Positions 54,610 through 64,000 of a DNA stretch of 64,000 nucleotides are shown here, piece after piece (the stretch's first letter is position 1; the number at the start of each line of letters is the position of its first letter). The notes under the pieces are model-generated. The model was not told the DNA's origin, did not search any database, and saw only the letters and a list, made by a program, of their open reading frames with translations. The DNA lies in assembly GCA_033085395.1 (NCBI GenBank), contig MU853180.1, positions 124,001 to 188,000 of the forward strand, given 5' to 3'. Position numbers and translations under genes: made by a program. The stretch is from Xanthoparmelia taractica (lineage: Eukaryota; Ascomycota; Lecanoromycetes; Lecanorales; Parmeliaceae).

Positions 54610-56136
54610 TGCAATAAGCCCAAAGAGGGAGGAAGATAGCTAAGGCCGAAAGATGATTGGTGAAGGTGGAAGAGCAAGAGTGCAAAGACTTTTTTTTTCC
54701 AGACTGCTCGGAATTGACTGAAGTTCCTTTCTTTGACATGATAATATCGAAAATGGAGGAATCGAGCTTTTTATGCCAAAGAAGAGGCATGGCTGTGTTC
54801 TGCGCTTCGCCTGACCCCGATTGGGTGAACAGAAGTGCCATGCATAAGTTTCAGAGCTTAACCGAAAACGGTCGATTCGGCTAAAAACAAAAGTTCCATA
54901 CATATTTCAGGCGCCATCAGATCGCCACCACCAATGGCTAGAATCGTAATGGATTGCTCCACTCTTGGCCGCGTAAGACCTGTTGTTGATGGCTTTTCAT
55001 GCAAAGATGTGAGCCTTCTTATCTTACAGTGCGACACGTGACGTGTAGCATGACCCCACCTTCTCCCACAATTGGCAATGCGTCAATTTCTGGATTCGGT
55101 TTCAGCATGTGGAGCTGTTGAACTTGATAACGTACCAAGACAGGGAAGCTGAGACGCTCAGGTTCTCCACGCTTTGGATTCAAACGAATGGGGAACGATT
55201 GCCTCGAAAGCGTATGGATTCACTTGACTCGACCATGGAATCTCGTCTATTAATCCTCATCTCCTTATGCGTCAGAGATCCCGCCGATGCATACCACACA
55301 ATGTGCCTCCACGATCAATGCCCTCTTAATCATTCGGCGGGCACCAGGGGCAATCCGCTCTCCATCCCATTCTGTGTAGGCGGCAAATATCCCTGCACAT
55401 CCCACCAATGAAATCCCGTTGACAAAAGTCCCTTGCATCCTAATTCCTACCTCATCCCGCCACAGCCACTGTAATCAATCGCAAACAGGAAGCATCACCC
55501 GCAGGGACAGATCTCAAACCACAAGTAGGCATTGTTTCGCATGGAATAAAGTTCTTTGCACTGATGTGGCTACCACTTTACGTGTGGCAGCCTTAAAGAT
55601 CTACCTATACAAACGGTCATTACAGAAGTTCCTTGCAGTGCAGATGTCTTCTCCGTCCATCCCGCCAGTCACAAGCATGCATGTTACACCAAAATATCTC
55701 TACACAGCCATTCCCTCCCGATCTCCTATTGGAGAGGCCACTTCATACAAAAGGACCTTGCAGAATACTATCGCCAACCATACCGCATCTGGAATATCCC
55801 TTATAAACATTCCTTGCAAGCAGCTATCGGCCCAGTTGGCCACCTCCATAAGCCGTAGCAATGGAGGTGACTTTTACAAAAGTCCTTTGCAGAGTCCGGT
55901 GCTCATACGCCCTGCCAACACAATGAGCTTCTTTGCAAAAGTTCCCTGCAGATAGGTCCCCACCGCCTGGCAGCCTACTCTTGGCTCATGCCTATATAAC
56001 AAGGACCATGAGACCCCATTGAGCAAAGCAACAGGACAGAGCACCTTGAACACCACGAGCCTTTCCTTCGATTCCAAAAGACATCCAGGTCCCCACCTCG
56101 AGCCATCCCACGCGATCTGCTACTGCAAGCCCCATC
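54610..56136. other. Divergent interval with a degenerate motif array
   Basis: 1.5 kb between the Clr5-domain gene and the small gene at 56137. The right-hand part (55378-55952) holds the motif array in a separate entry. A plus-strand ORF at 55419-55955 exists but reads the repeated motif in different frames, so it is not convincing as protein. Confidence 0.55.
55378..55952 (+). repeat. Array of degenerate 18-bp motifs (consensus like ACAAAAGTTCCTTGCAGA)
   Basis: Eight copies start at about 55381, 55421, 55545, 55624, 55746, 55803, 55876 and 55935. Weaker versions lie at 54887 (ACAAAAGTTCCATACA) and 55685. Spacings are 40 to 124 bp, and units of 56-77 bp follow one another in the right half, with C-rich sequence after each motif. 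Copies are not in a common reading frame, so selection or duplication acted on DNA, not protein. Confidence 0.65.
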
Positions 56137-56463
56137 ATGGACAGTAACAAGCATCCCAACGAGGCCCGCAGCCCATCACCTACACAAGAGAGACCTCGCT
56201 ATACTAACAAAGTCTTCCAGGCGAGAAAGCCAACCCCAACGCTCCAGAAGCCCAAGGACACCGGCAAACCCTCAGCAAATGCCAACTTCTCCACCAAAAC
56301 CGCGCACGGCTCTCTAACATCCGGATCCGGTTCCGGTTCCGCAGGCCACGGCAATCACGGTGCAAATTCCGGCAACAGCCAGCATGAAAACGCGGCCTTG
56401 CAGAAGTGGCTCGAGCAGACGCCACGTGATGAGCCATGGAGGCCCGGAAGTCGAAAGGCTTGA
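56137..56463 (+). CDS. Small Ser/Gly/Pro-rich hypothetical protein
   Basis: Single exon, 108 aa. No signal peptide or transmembrane helix. The N-terminal half is basic and proline-rich (RYTNKVFQARKPTPTLQKPKD), the middle a Gly/Ser run (SGSGSGSAGHGNHG), and the end ALQKWLEQTPRDEPW is helix-forming. It looks intrinsically disordered. Start context and coding bias are acceptable. It is the first gene after the motif array, so the array is likely part of its upstream region. I do not recognise the family. Confidence 0.5.
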   Translation: MDSNKHPNEARSPSPTQERPRYTNKVFQARKPTPTLQKPKDTGKPSANANFSTKTAHGSLTSGSGSGSAGHGNHGANSGNSQHENAALQKWLEQTPRDEPWRPGSRKA

Positions 56464-57687
56464 GACTTTCACTCCGCTGTCGCATTGGCGTGGATGCCAT
56501 TGTTGTGATGCGTGAGCTGAGAGGGGACGTCTGTTATTTAAAGGCGATATCTGATGTCGAGTGTATGGTGCAATGTCTGATTTGTTGTATCGAATTTGGG
56601 AAGCCCCAACGTTGTGCGATTCGGTCATTATCGAGATGGGTATTTCATAGCTGATGTTATTGAGATGAGATGGATTGGTTGTAAGTAGTTGGTGATCAGC
56701 AGTATCAGACAGTATGCACTCTCTTATACACACCCCGCTCATCTACTTGACCTGAATTACCCCAACCCCTTAGACCAACGTGCGGGAGCAAAGGTACTCA
56801 CGTAGTTGTTCATCCCATGTTCGCCGTATCTTTCCGTGAGCAGAGATCTGATCTGGTGTGCGCGAAAGAAAAATGTATGGTAACATTGCCGCGACCCGTG
56901 AAAAGAAGTGACATGGTGAACCGATCTGATCAAGCCTTACGCTCACAGTACCAGCCGCTTAGGCGGGCGCAATCGCTGTAGCGTTCTAATAAAGAAGCAA
57001 AACTCCATTACGAGATTCAAAGTCGCTCTCTTATAAAGAAAATAGATTAGTACAGAAATGAAGAACTGATTCTCTACTTATGATCGCTAAAATAACCCGC
57101 TTCGAGACTATGCAGGAGCCGCTGTTGATATATCGAAAGAAAGGTATATCCTTTAGCGCCGCATTCAGCTCCTTTGTGCGTGCGGGCGATGAAGGTTGTT
57201 GCGGAGAAATACGTAAAGACGTTTGGTCACGGAACGGCAGAACTCGGATGACTGAGTAGAAGCATTCGTGTTTGGCACTAAGAGCATTGCCTATGTAGTC
57301 ATCAAGTATGTGTCGAGATGAAAGTCGACTGGGGCCGCGCTCTCCATGGATAGTAACTTGACCCCTGTCTCGATGCGCACGCCGGCTCTCTGAAGCGATA
57401 GCCTTTTCCTCTGAAATATCCCCACGTTAGGACAGGAGAAGTCAACTTTTGACGTCGGAAATCTAGTAGTAACGATTCAAGTTTCTCACTCAATCGAGGT
57501 GTCTTGGTCTTAGCATAGAAGACGCCAAGATTGGCTTACTAAGCGATTGGTGCCAGGCCTGACTCTCGGGTATCCTTCCCTCTTAATGAAACACTCAAAC
57601 ACCAGCGTTGTTCCATAGCACTTGCCTCCATGCTCGCATTTCAGCATATGTTGTATCATATTCATCCCCAAGGTACTCCCCAACATC
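56464..57687. other. Intergenic, nothing recognised
   Basis: 1.2 kb with no supported feature; a minus-strand ORF at 57302-57493 has no domain. Confidence 0.55.
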
Positions 57688-58091
57688 ATGGCCTCCCGCT
57701 CCACAATGCAACCCTCTCAACCCGCCCCCAAATCCCCTTTCTTCCAACAGCGCGACGCGTTAGTGGGCGAAATCGCCATCGTATATCTCCCCCCGTCTTC
57801 CCCACCAGACGTAACTAAAAGCCACATCACTGACTTACTCAACCAATGCAGAGCCTGGAGAATGTCCTTCAAAATATGAACAAGCTCAACCGCTCGCTGG
57901 AAGGCGTGATCGCTGTCGGCAATGAATTCGGAGCGGTGGAGGCGCTGTGGAGTCAGTTTGAAGGGGTGATGGCGCAGGAGCCAAGGGAGGAGGGCAAGGA
58001 GGGAGAGGGCGAAGGGATTGGAGAAGAGGAGGCAGAGGCTGGGGGTGCTGGTGGGGTGGAGAAGGTGGATGCAAGGGGGAGGGAACGATGA
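57688..58091 (+). CDS. DAD1: DASH complex subunit Dad1
   Basis: Two exons: 57688-57780 and 57852-58091, giving 110 aa. Dad1 is a small subunit of the fungal DASH/Dam1 ring that couples kinetochores to spindle microtubules. Seen: FFQQRDALVGEIA at the start and, directly after the intron, SLENVLQNMNKLNRSLEGVI and AVGNEFGAVEALWSQFEGVM, the diagnostic block of the family. The C-terminal 40 residues are a Glu/Gly-rich low-complexity tail not expected in yeast Dad1 but common in filamentous fungi. The gene is convergent with RHO4. Confidence 0.93.
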
Positions 58092-58452
58092 TGTGGTATG
58101 AAGAGAGGGAAACGTATTATGGTTGATGAATTATGGATAAGATTCGGGTGATCCAACGGCGAGAGCTACACGAACCCAGCTTGTTGGCTCTTCCGATTCG
58201 AGGGCTATTCAAGGCAAGAGAAGGTGTCATGATGGTATAGAGATACAGTTGCTATGTGGATGAAAGCTATGTGTTCCGACTGGAAACGCCGGTAGCGCCA
58301 AGATACATTATTCGTCGGTCATAAAACAGGAACACGCGAAGGAGAGGTTCGATCTGCACGGTTTCGTGATCGCTCTTTTCCCAAAGCCGTGCAAAGGGGG
58401 TCGTAAGAACAAAAGGAGCTGGCAACAACGCGCAGTCTTCTATCAAAGGCCC
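58092..58452. other. Convergent 3' interval
   Basis: 361 bases between the tails of DAD1 and RHO4; nothing else seen. Confidence 0.6.
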
Positions 58453-59412
58453 TCATAGAATCCGACATTCTCTCTTCTTGGACCTCTTCTCTTTACCAAA
58501 TGCTCCAGCTGCGCCGTTTCCACCGAACGATTGCTGGGTTTGCTTCCGGTCCTTCATCTGAATCTCTCGGCCCACGGCTGTGTCCACGGCAAGATCGAAG
58601 ATTTCGTGCACACCCGTCATCTCCTTGCTGCTGCATTCGACATAGGTGGCACCCATTTGTCTTGCGACATTCTGGCCTTGCTCTTGTGTTACTGGAGTCA
58701 GGCCTTGGGTCTTGAGGAGGTCGATACACGCGCGTTTGGTGCGAAGGTCCGATTTAAGGCCGACGAGCATGAGGGGTGTTGTGGGGCAGAAATGGAGAAC
58801 TTCTGGGTACCACTGCGCTTCTATGTCAGATAAGAGTCACCGCATTGCGACTGATGATATGCTTACCTTGTCCATGACGTTCTCTAGTGAGTTGGGGCAG
58901 TCGATGGCAAAGCAGACGAACAGCAGATCGGTTTCCGGGTATGAGAGCGGTCGAAGACGATCGTACTCTTCTTGGCCTGCGGTATCCCATAGTGCTAGTT
59001 CAACTGTCTTGCCGCTAGGTTTATGTTCTGTGTGTGATAGGTAGTTCTCAAAGACCGTAGGGACGTATTTCTAGTCAGAGTTAGCATCACTAATGGAATG
59101 TTCCGGCGCATTGTCTACCTCAGGAAAATAGCCCTGGCTGTAGCTTATCAGCAAGCATGTCTTGCCACATCCTCCATCACCTACGACCACAAATTTTTTC
59201 GAGTATGCTGGTGGTTGTGTGATATTGGTTGCTGCCGACACCCTATCCGACGAGCTCGCAGCGCTCACGGTGCCGTTGCTGTTTCGTGTGCTCTGTTGCC
59301 TGACTGGTTTCCTATGAGGCGATATTGATCCAGATTGCGAGTTCACAACACCGCTTCTCCTCGAGCCTCGTCGGAGAAAGTCATAATTCTCGTATGAGGA
59401 TTGTTCTGTCAT
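58453..59412 (-). CDS. RHO4: Rho-type small GTPase Rho4
   Basis: Three exons: 59119-59412, 58867-59070, 58453-58812, giving 285 aa. Rho4 controls septum formation and actin-ring assembly in filamentous fungi. Seen: a 70-residue Ser/Arg-rich N-terminal extension (typical of Rho4), P-loop GDGGCGKT (about 80), effector loop YVPTVFENY, DTAGQEEYDRLRPLSYP, SDLRTK where other Rho proteins have a TKxD-like motif, CSSKEM (the SAK-type motif) and the prenylation box CRIL at the end after a basic KEKRSKKRE. Exon junctions fall between codons. It is divergent from the phosphatase gene with a 377-bp shared promoter region. Confidence 0.94.
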
Positions 59413-59789
59413 TTTGGTGAATGTATTGTAGGATCGCTTGCGTAATAGGATGCTAGTATCTGCAAAACAATCCCACTAGACAGTGGATTTCTCTCTGATA
59501 TATGCACAACGAAGTTATGTAGTGCGGGTCTCTTTACAAAATGTTTGTGCGATGTGAGATGGGGTCTTGGATTTGCTTTCGCAAAGCTTCCTTGTTATCT
59601 AGACAGCTTCGTTGGCCAAGCAACAATCTTATCGGAGCCGCTACCACCGGCTGCGCTAAAGTATTTCTCGATCTCGCTCAGTCCTCCTATGAAAATTGCG
59701 GCGCGTTTTTCTGTCTTACATTATGTAGCAATGCGCTGTACATTGCTGTGAGCCCCACCAGTTATCGTATATTAGAGGGCGATAGGACC
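59413..59789. promoter_or_regulatory. Bidirectional promoter region of RHO4 and the phosphatase gene
   Basis: The 377 bases between the two divergent starts must hold both promoters. No specific element is recognised. Confidence 0.4.
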
Positions 59790-61648
59790 ATGTCGAAGCC
59801 GGAGAGCATCCTAGAGTCGTTGCCCAGTTTGAACCTGATCACGAACGTGGAGAAGCTGGACGCAGGGCTACGGGGCTTGGACCATTGTGAGCTTCTACTG
59901 CAAATTGCTTTGGTCACTTGCGTTGCTAAACTTGTGACGAGACAGGACGAAGCTTCCATTATGGCGTTACATGCCTCGTCAACGACTTATTCCTATAGTA
60001 CGCTGGGAGACGCCGCATTTAGCAGCCATCCAGCAGAGCGTGCGATGTCCAGCTCTTGACACCTACTTTTCGATAACCGCGAACCTTGGGACTCATACCT
60101 TTTTCATGATAGTCTTACCAATACTCTTCTGGTGCGGTTACACAAATCTGGGAAGGGGCATGGTACACGTACTTGCTTCAGGAGTCTTCTTCAGTGGTTT
60201 TCTTAAGGACATGTGGTGTCTACCGCGCCCACTCTCGCCTCCTTTGCAACGCATTACCATGTCACATTCCACGGCACTGGAATACGGCTTTCCCTCGACT
60301 CATTCAACCAATGCAATGTCTGTAGCAGTGTATGCGCTCTTCATGTTGCACACTCCGGATTCAAGCGTACCTCCTGCAGTCAAGATTGGATTGGAGGCCG
60401 TCTCTTGTTGCTATGCCGTATCAATTGTACTCGGCCGACTCTACTGCGGTATGCACGGATTCTTCGATGTGCTCGTCGGCAGTGCACTTGGTGCTTCGCT
60501 TTCCATCGTCCAATGTCTCTATGGTGACAAATTCGATCATTTCATACATACCGGCTCTTTCAAGGCGCCTGCAGTCGTCATCCTAATTATCTTGGTGCTT
60601 GTTCGCATCCATCCGGAGCCCGCGGATGACTGCCCATGTTTCGATGATAGCGTCGCATTTGCTGGAGTCATGGTTGGTGTCGAGTTGGGCAATTGGCATT
60701 TTGGACGGAGCGGCCGTGCATGGAATGAACCTGTTGTTGCGACCGTGCCCTTTAATCTCCAAGCGCTGGGCTGGCCCAGAACAATTGCGCGCATAGCCAT
60801 CGGTGTACTGATGGTCTTCGCGTGGAGAGAAGTCATGAAGCCAACTCTGTTGAAGTCACTTCCGCCGATTTTCCGGGTTGTAGAGATGCTTGGGTTGAGT
60901 CTGCCAAGGAGGTTTTTCGTACAGGCTTCGTTAGTCCAAGGTACCTACGAATGCCTTACCTCGTGTGCTGACTAGTGTTCAGAGAGTACCAACAGGTCCC
61001 GAATCAGAAAGACGACAATGTCATACCAGGGGTCTCTGAGATTCCCTCACTGCTCACCTCCTTTCGTCATCCACGCAGGAGTCGCTCAGTATCAGTAGGG
61101 CCGCAATCTGAAGCCGATGCGTACGAGACCCTAGCCTACCGCGATAAACGTCGCAGACAGAGCAAGTCAGAAATGGCGGCCGCAGCGCCAAAGATCAACA
61201 ACAAAAACAGCTCGGAAGAGAACGTGCCCGGCTACTTTGGCATCTCAACATCACATAGGACTTCAAGCAGACTCCCAACGGCCAGCTTGCCTACACCCGT
61301 ATATTCTAGTGTGGATCTCTATAAGTCAATGACTGAACCTGAGCAAGTTCTGTATACGCCATTGACCTCTAGGACTGCATCAGGAGCTAGTAGTCGCCGA
61401 CCAAGCTCAGAAAGAAGACAGGATGAGAGGGAAGAACGAGAAATGTTTTCCAAGCTTGAAAAGCCCAGAGTACGATACGACGTGGAAGTCATCACCAAGC
61501 TCATCGTCTATTCTGGTAGGTGTGGACCTCATTGTTAGCAACGCTGAATTGGCTAATCAAATCGGCAGGTATTGCATGGATCGCTGTTGAAGGCGCTCCA
61601 ATCCTGTTCGAGACAATCGGCCTAGGGCTTAGGTCTCAACCTGGCTGA
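59790..61648 (+). CDS. LCB3: Long-chain-base-1-phosphate phosphatase (Lcb3/Ysr3-like, PAP2 fold)
   Basis: Four exons: 59790-59886, 59942-60929, 60983-61515, 61569-61648, giving 565 aa. The enzyme dephosphorylates dihydrosphingosine- and phytosphingosine-1-phosphate at the ER. Seen: LDHYRTKLPLWRY (split by intron 1), LIPIVRWETPHL, ANLGTHTFFM, and the three-part phosphatase motif KDMWCLPRP, PSTHS and SIVLGRLYCGMHGFFD, all with catalytic Lys/Arg/His present. Several transmembrane helices follow, then ASEYQQVPNQKDDNVIP (across intron 2), a long Ser/Arg-rich loop and IAWIAVEGAPILFETIGLG at the end. The first intron uses a GAG acceptor at 59939-59941, the only one that restores frame. Confidence 0.93.
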
Positions 61649-62579
61649 AAGACGAATCTTGAGGATACAAACAGGCTAAACTATAATCACGGACCTTCTG
61701 GTCAATCGCTCCGACTAGCCTCTGAAGGGTCCATCCCACAAGCTGAACCTTCACAAGATTGGGAAACTAATAGTAAAGCTGGATAATTACCAATTCCATC
61801 CCCCGTAGGGTTGATGGTTGACATTCTTGGCCGAGACTGGGTCACCAGGGCATCATCTGCTTATTGATGTGCTGTGAGCAGGACGAGTCCACGCGCCCCT
61901 TCGCCTTAGCCGCAATCGACAGGCGCGGTGGATTCATCGTGCATCACGCCAGGAGGCGTTCGAACGTCATGAAAGGAGATGTAAAGATGGAAGCTGAGTC
62001 GCTGGGGTAGAGAAACACCCGGGGCAGGAGAATATCTTGGGTGTCCATGCGCAATTGGCTCAATGGAGGGATATGCACTCGTGAAGGATCAAAGGTCTAC
62101 GGTCTCTGCGCCAAAACTCTGCGCCTATTGAAAGAATTGAGAAAATTTGCTATCAAGGTCCTGCTGTCCATCAAAATTTCGCTCCATTGCGGTCTGCGAG
62201 AGCATGAAATGGGACATGCATGCTAGGCGATTCAGCATTGTCTATTGGGTGTCGGCCAATAATTGTATAGTAGAGGGATGTATGGATAGTTGCATCAGTA
62301 ATAAATCATCGCGTGAAGTGAATAAGGATGGTCTGGCATCTATAGAGGCGCCTTGATCCAGGTCGATAGTTAAGAAATGTAGTGTAGATATAACGACGGC
62401 TTTGAAATTTTAATTCCAACCAAAATCACGAACATAGTAGTGGACTGGCTTGCTTTACAGACATGGTTTACTACATGAGACATACACTTTATTACTCCCA
62501 TCATATCACTGATTAGGCTTTTGGCCTGGTGGCGTACGGCTCCCATTCCCAGCCATTTCCACTCACCCATGCCCAAAGC
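61649..62579. other. Intergenic, nothing recognised
   Basis: 930 bases between the phosphatase and the last gene; short ORFs only. Confidence 0.55.
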
Positions 62580-64000
62580 ATGCAGAGTGATGACCCCGAA
62601 AGAGAAAGCAGCGAGACTTCAAGCTCATGTATAGCTCTCATTGTTCCAAAGAGACTGGTCAAGAAGATTAAAGACGTTCTACAAGTTCACGGAGATTTGG
62701 ACAAGAGCCTCAAGATCAGACCGGCTACTCTTGAGGACTTAGAGAACTTAGCGGAGACTTTAAATGAGACTCTACCTGATGCCTTTTTCATTCCAACTAA
62801 GCTTTCCGTGAGGACCGGACAAGCTAATTCAGATGCTTTGCTTTTGAAAGGGGATTTACTCCGGTCATTCGGGCTAGTGGAGTGTGAGAAGGACATTGGC
62901 ATGATTACATTTGAGCGGGCTCATGACATTCATGGCTCCGAAACGTCTTTTATGAACCTGTTGGCTCGGACAATAGACCGTTGGCTTCATCGGCTGCCTC
63001 CCGAGCAACACAATTGGGCTTTTGCCAGGGAGGCTATGCTATCTTACAACTGGACCTACATGGTCTATCCGCCTCTTCTCCTTCTACCATCTTCTACCTT
63101 GTCGAACCTAATGTCTATCTTTGCCTCGCAAGGTCAAGATCTCCCTGAAGACCTTTCTCCTCTTTGGCACCTCCTCTCCAAAGAATTCAAAATTTCTAAT
63201 ATCGCATTGAACGCTCCGATACCGGCGAGCGCTTCAACAGAAGTTTCGGTCCAAGACGGTAAACATCCGGAGGCGAATGTTCTCCGCTCTCCCACAGGCC
63301 TTGGGCCTCTATACGGAGACTTTGGGCCAGCTTTACCGCTGAGTCATATTCCCACGTTCCCCGACTTTTCCTCAACATTCTGGTGCACAGCTCGGCAGAA
63401 TAATATATTCCAGACTTGGGCACCGCGTTATACGATGTTCTCTCGTGGCAATATCTCAGAGAAAGCACGCATTCTGGGCCTCCAAACATTGACGGAAAAT
63501 CAATTGGGAAGTCAGCCGGAGGAGACGAGTACAGTAGATCTCTATGCAGGCATTGGATATTTCGCTTTTAGCTATGCTAAGGCCGGGATTGGCAAAGTGC
63601 TATGCTGGGAAATCAGTCCATGGAGTATCGAGGGCCTAAGCCGAGGGGCAAAGAGGAATGGTTGGGGCGTTGAAGTCATCAAAGAGGGTCAAGCGTCCAA
63701 TCAAACTATCAACGGAGAACAGCGCTTTATCGTCTTCCAAGAAAGTAATGAGCACGCTGCAAGGACAGTAGCTGCTATGAGAGACAGCATTCCTCCCATC
63801 CGACATGTCAACTGCGGCCTCTTACCCTCTTCGAAGGACAGCTGGGAAGTTGCAGTGCAGGTGCTTGATCCAATAGGAGGATGGATTCATGCACACGAGA
63901 ATATTGCCAAGGCGGACATCGAAAGTAGAAAGGAGGAAGTTGTCGAAACCTTTACGCGACTAGTCAAAAAGCACTGGAGTCAAGGGCGCGAAGTGCAATG
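62580..64000 (+). CDS. TRM12: tRNA wybutosine-synthesis protein 2 (Tyw2/Trm12), 3'-truncated by window end
   Basis: The frame from the ATG at 62580 is open for 473 codons to the window edge without an intron. Trm12 transfers the aminocarboxypropyl group of S-adenosylmethionine onto the wyosine base of tRNA-Phe position 37. Seen: an N-terminal region (VPKRLVKKIKDVLQVHGDLDKSLKI in pieces, then FFIPTKLSV) typical of fungal Tyw2, and the SAM-binding block VDLYAGIGYFAFSYAKAG and CWEISPWSIEGLSRGAKRNGW (in pieces). HAHENI, near the end, matches the family. The ending is outside the window. Confidence 0.9.
   Translation, partial: MQSDDPERESSETSSSCIALIVPKRLVKKIKDVLQVHGDLDKSLKIRPATLEDLENLAETLNETLPDAFFIPTKLSVRTGQANSDALLLKGDLLRSFGLVECEKDIGMITFERAHDIHGSETSFMNLLARTIDRWLHRLPPEQHNWAFAREAMLSYNWTYMVYPPLLLLPSSTLSNLMSIFASQGQDLPEDLSPLWHLLSKEFKISNIALNAPIPASASTEVSVQDGKHPEANVLRSPTGLGPLYGDFGPALPLSHIPTFPDFSSTFWCTARQNNIFQTWAPRYTMFSRGNISEKARILGLQTLTENQLGSQPEETSTVDLYAGIGYFAFSYAKAGIGKVLCWEISPWSIEGLSRGAKRNGWGVEVIKEGQASNQTINGEQRFIVFQESNEHAARTVAAMRDSIPPIRHVNCGLLPSSKDSWEVAVQVLDPIGGWIHAHENIAKADIESRKEEVVETFTRLVKKHWSQGREVQ

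Noticed and set aside
55419..55955. Plus-strand ORF of 178 codons across the motif array
   Set aside because: Repeated motifs fall in different frames within it (reading as TKVPC, QKFLA, YKSPLQ), so the frame is incidental to a DNA-level repeat.
1..64000. CRISPR arrays, bacterial operons, phage or viral elements
   Set aside because: The sequence is eukaryotic with spliced genes. No direct-repeat/spacer arrays, ribosome-binding-site operons or viral structural genes are visible; the motif array at 55.4-56.0 kb has irregular spacing and diverged copies, unlike CRISPR.

Overview
This is a window of nuclear DNA from a filamentous ascomycete (Pezizomycotina). The evidence is short GT-AG introns (mostly 45-120 nt) with CTAAC/CTGAC-like branch sites and fungus-restricted families: a GH71 alpha-1,3-glucanase, the Dad1 kinetochore protein, Rho4 with a long N-terminus, a Clr5-domain protein, a DUF7580-type protein, a DUF7708-type NLR and an AsaB/CmcJ-like hydroxylase. 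Decayed reading frames carry the stop codons expected from C-to-T changes, as left by repeat-induced point mutation (RIP). A dothideomycete is my best guess, but the sequence alone does not fix the class. Exon joins were worked out by hand from splice sites, reading frame and family match; no search was run.

Layout. 0.4-1.7 kb: secreted GH71 enzyme. 3.2-8.6 kb: long kinesin (minus). 10.5-11.9 kb: cupredoxin-like protein with a membrane anchor (minus). 13.7-15.9 kb: elongin C and Sen54, tail to tail. 17.5-18.2 kb: secreted thaumatin-like candidate. 18.6-19.8 kb: multi-pass membrane protein. 21.1-23.3 kb: F-box/leucine-rich protein. 23.3-27.8 kb: gene-poor island with tandem repeats, decayed ORFs, an AT-rich block and an odd intron-bearing tRNA-like locus with a pol III terminator. 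27.8-31.1 kb: NB-ARC/TPR receptor (NLR). 32.8-38.7 kb: beta-lactamase-fold protein, a doubly broken aldo-keto reductase and an AsaB-like hydroxylase, possibly a small decaying metabolic cluster. 39.0-47.1 kb: housekeeping block of pyroglutamyl-peptidase-like protein, Zpr1, a SET protein, a cyclophilin and an arrestin-like protein. 48-54.6 kb: small unknown protein, DUF7580-type protein and Clr5-domain protein. 55.4-56.0 kb: an array of degenerate 18-bp motifs before a small unknown gene. 57.7-64 kb: Dad1, Rho4, a sphingoid-base-phosphate phosphatase and a 3'-truncated Tyw2/Trm12.

The window alternates conserved cellular genes with faster-evolving accessory islands. The NLR, the DUF7580 protein and perhaps the F-box protein belong to families that expand in fungal self/non-self recognition, and the NLR lies directly beside the RIP-damaged island. 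The most unusual items are the 55.4-56.0 kb motif array, the exon-repeat structure at the start of the SET gene, the tRNA-like locus and the broken reductase.
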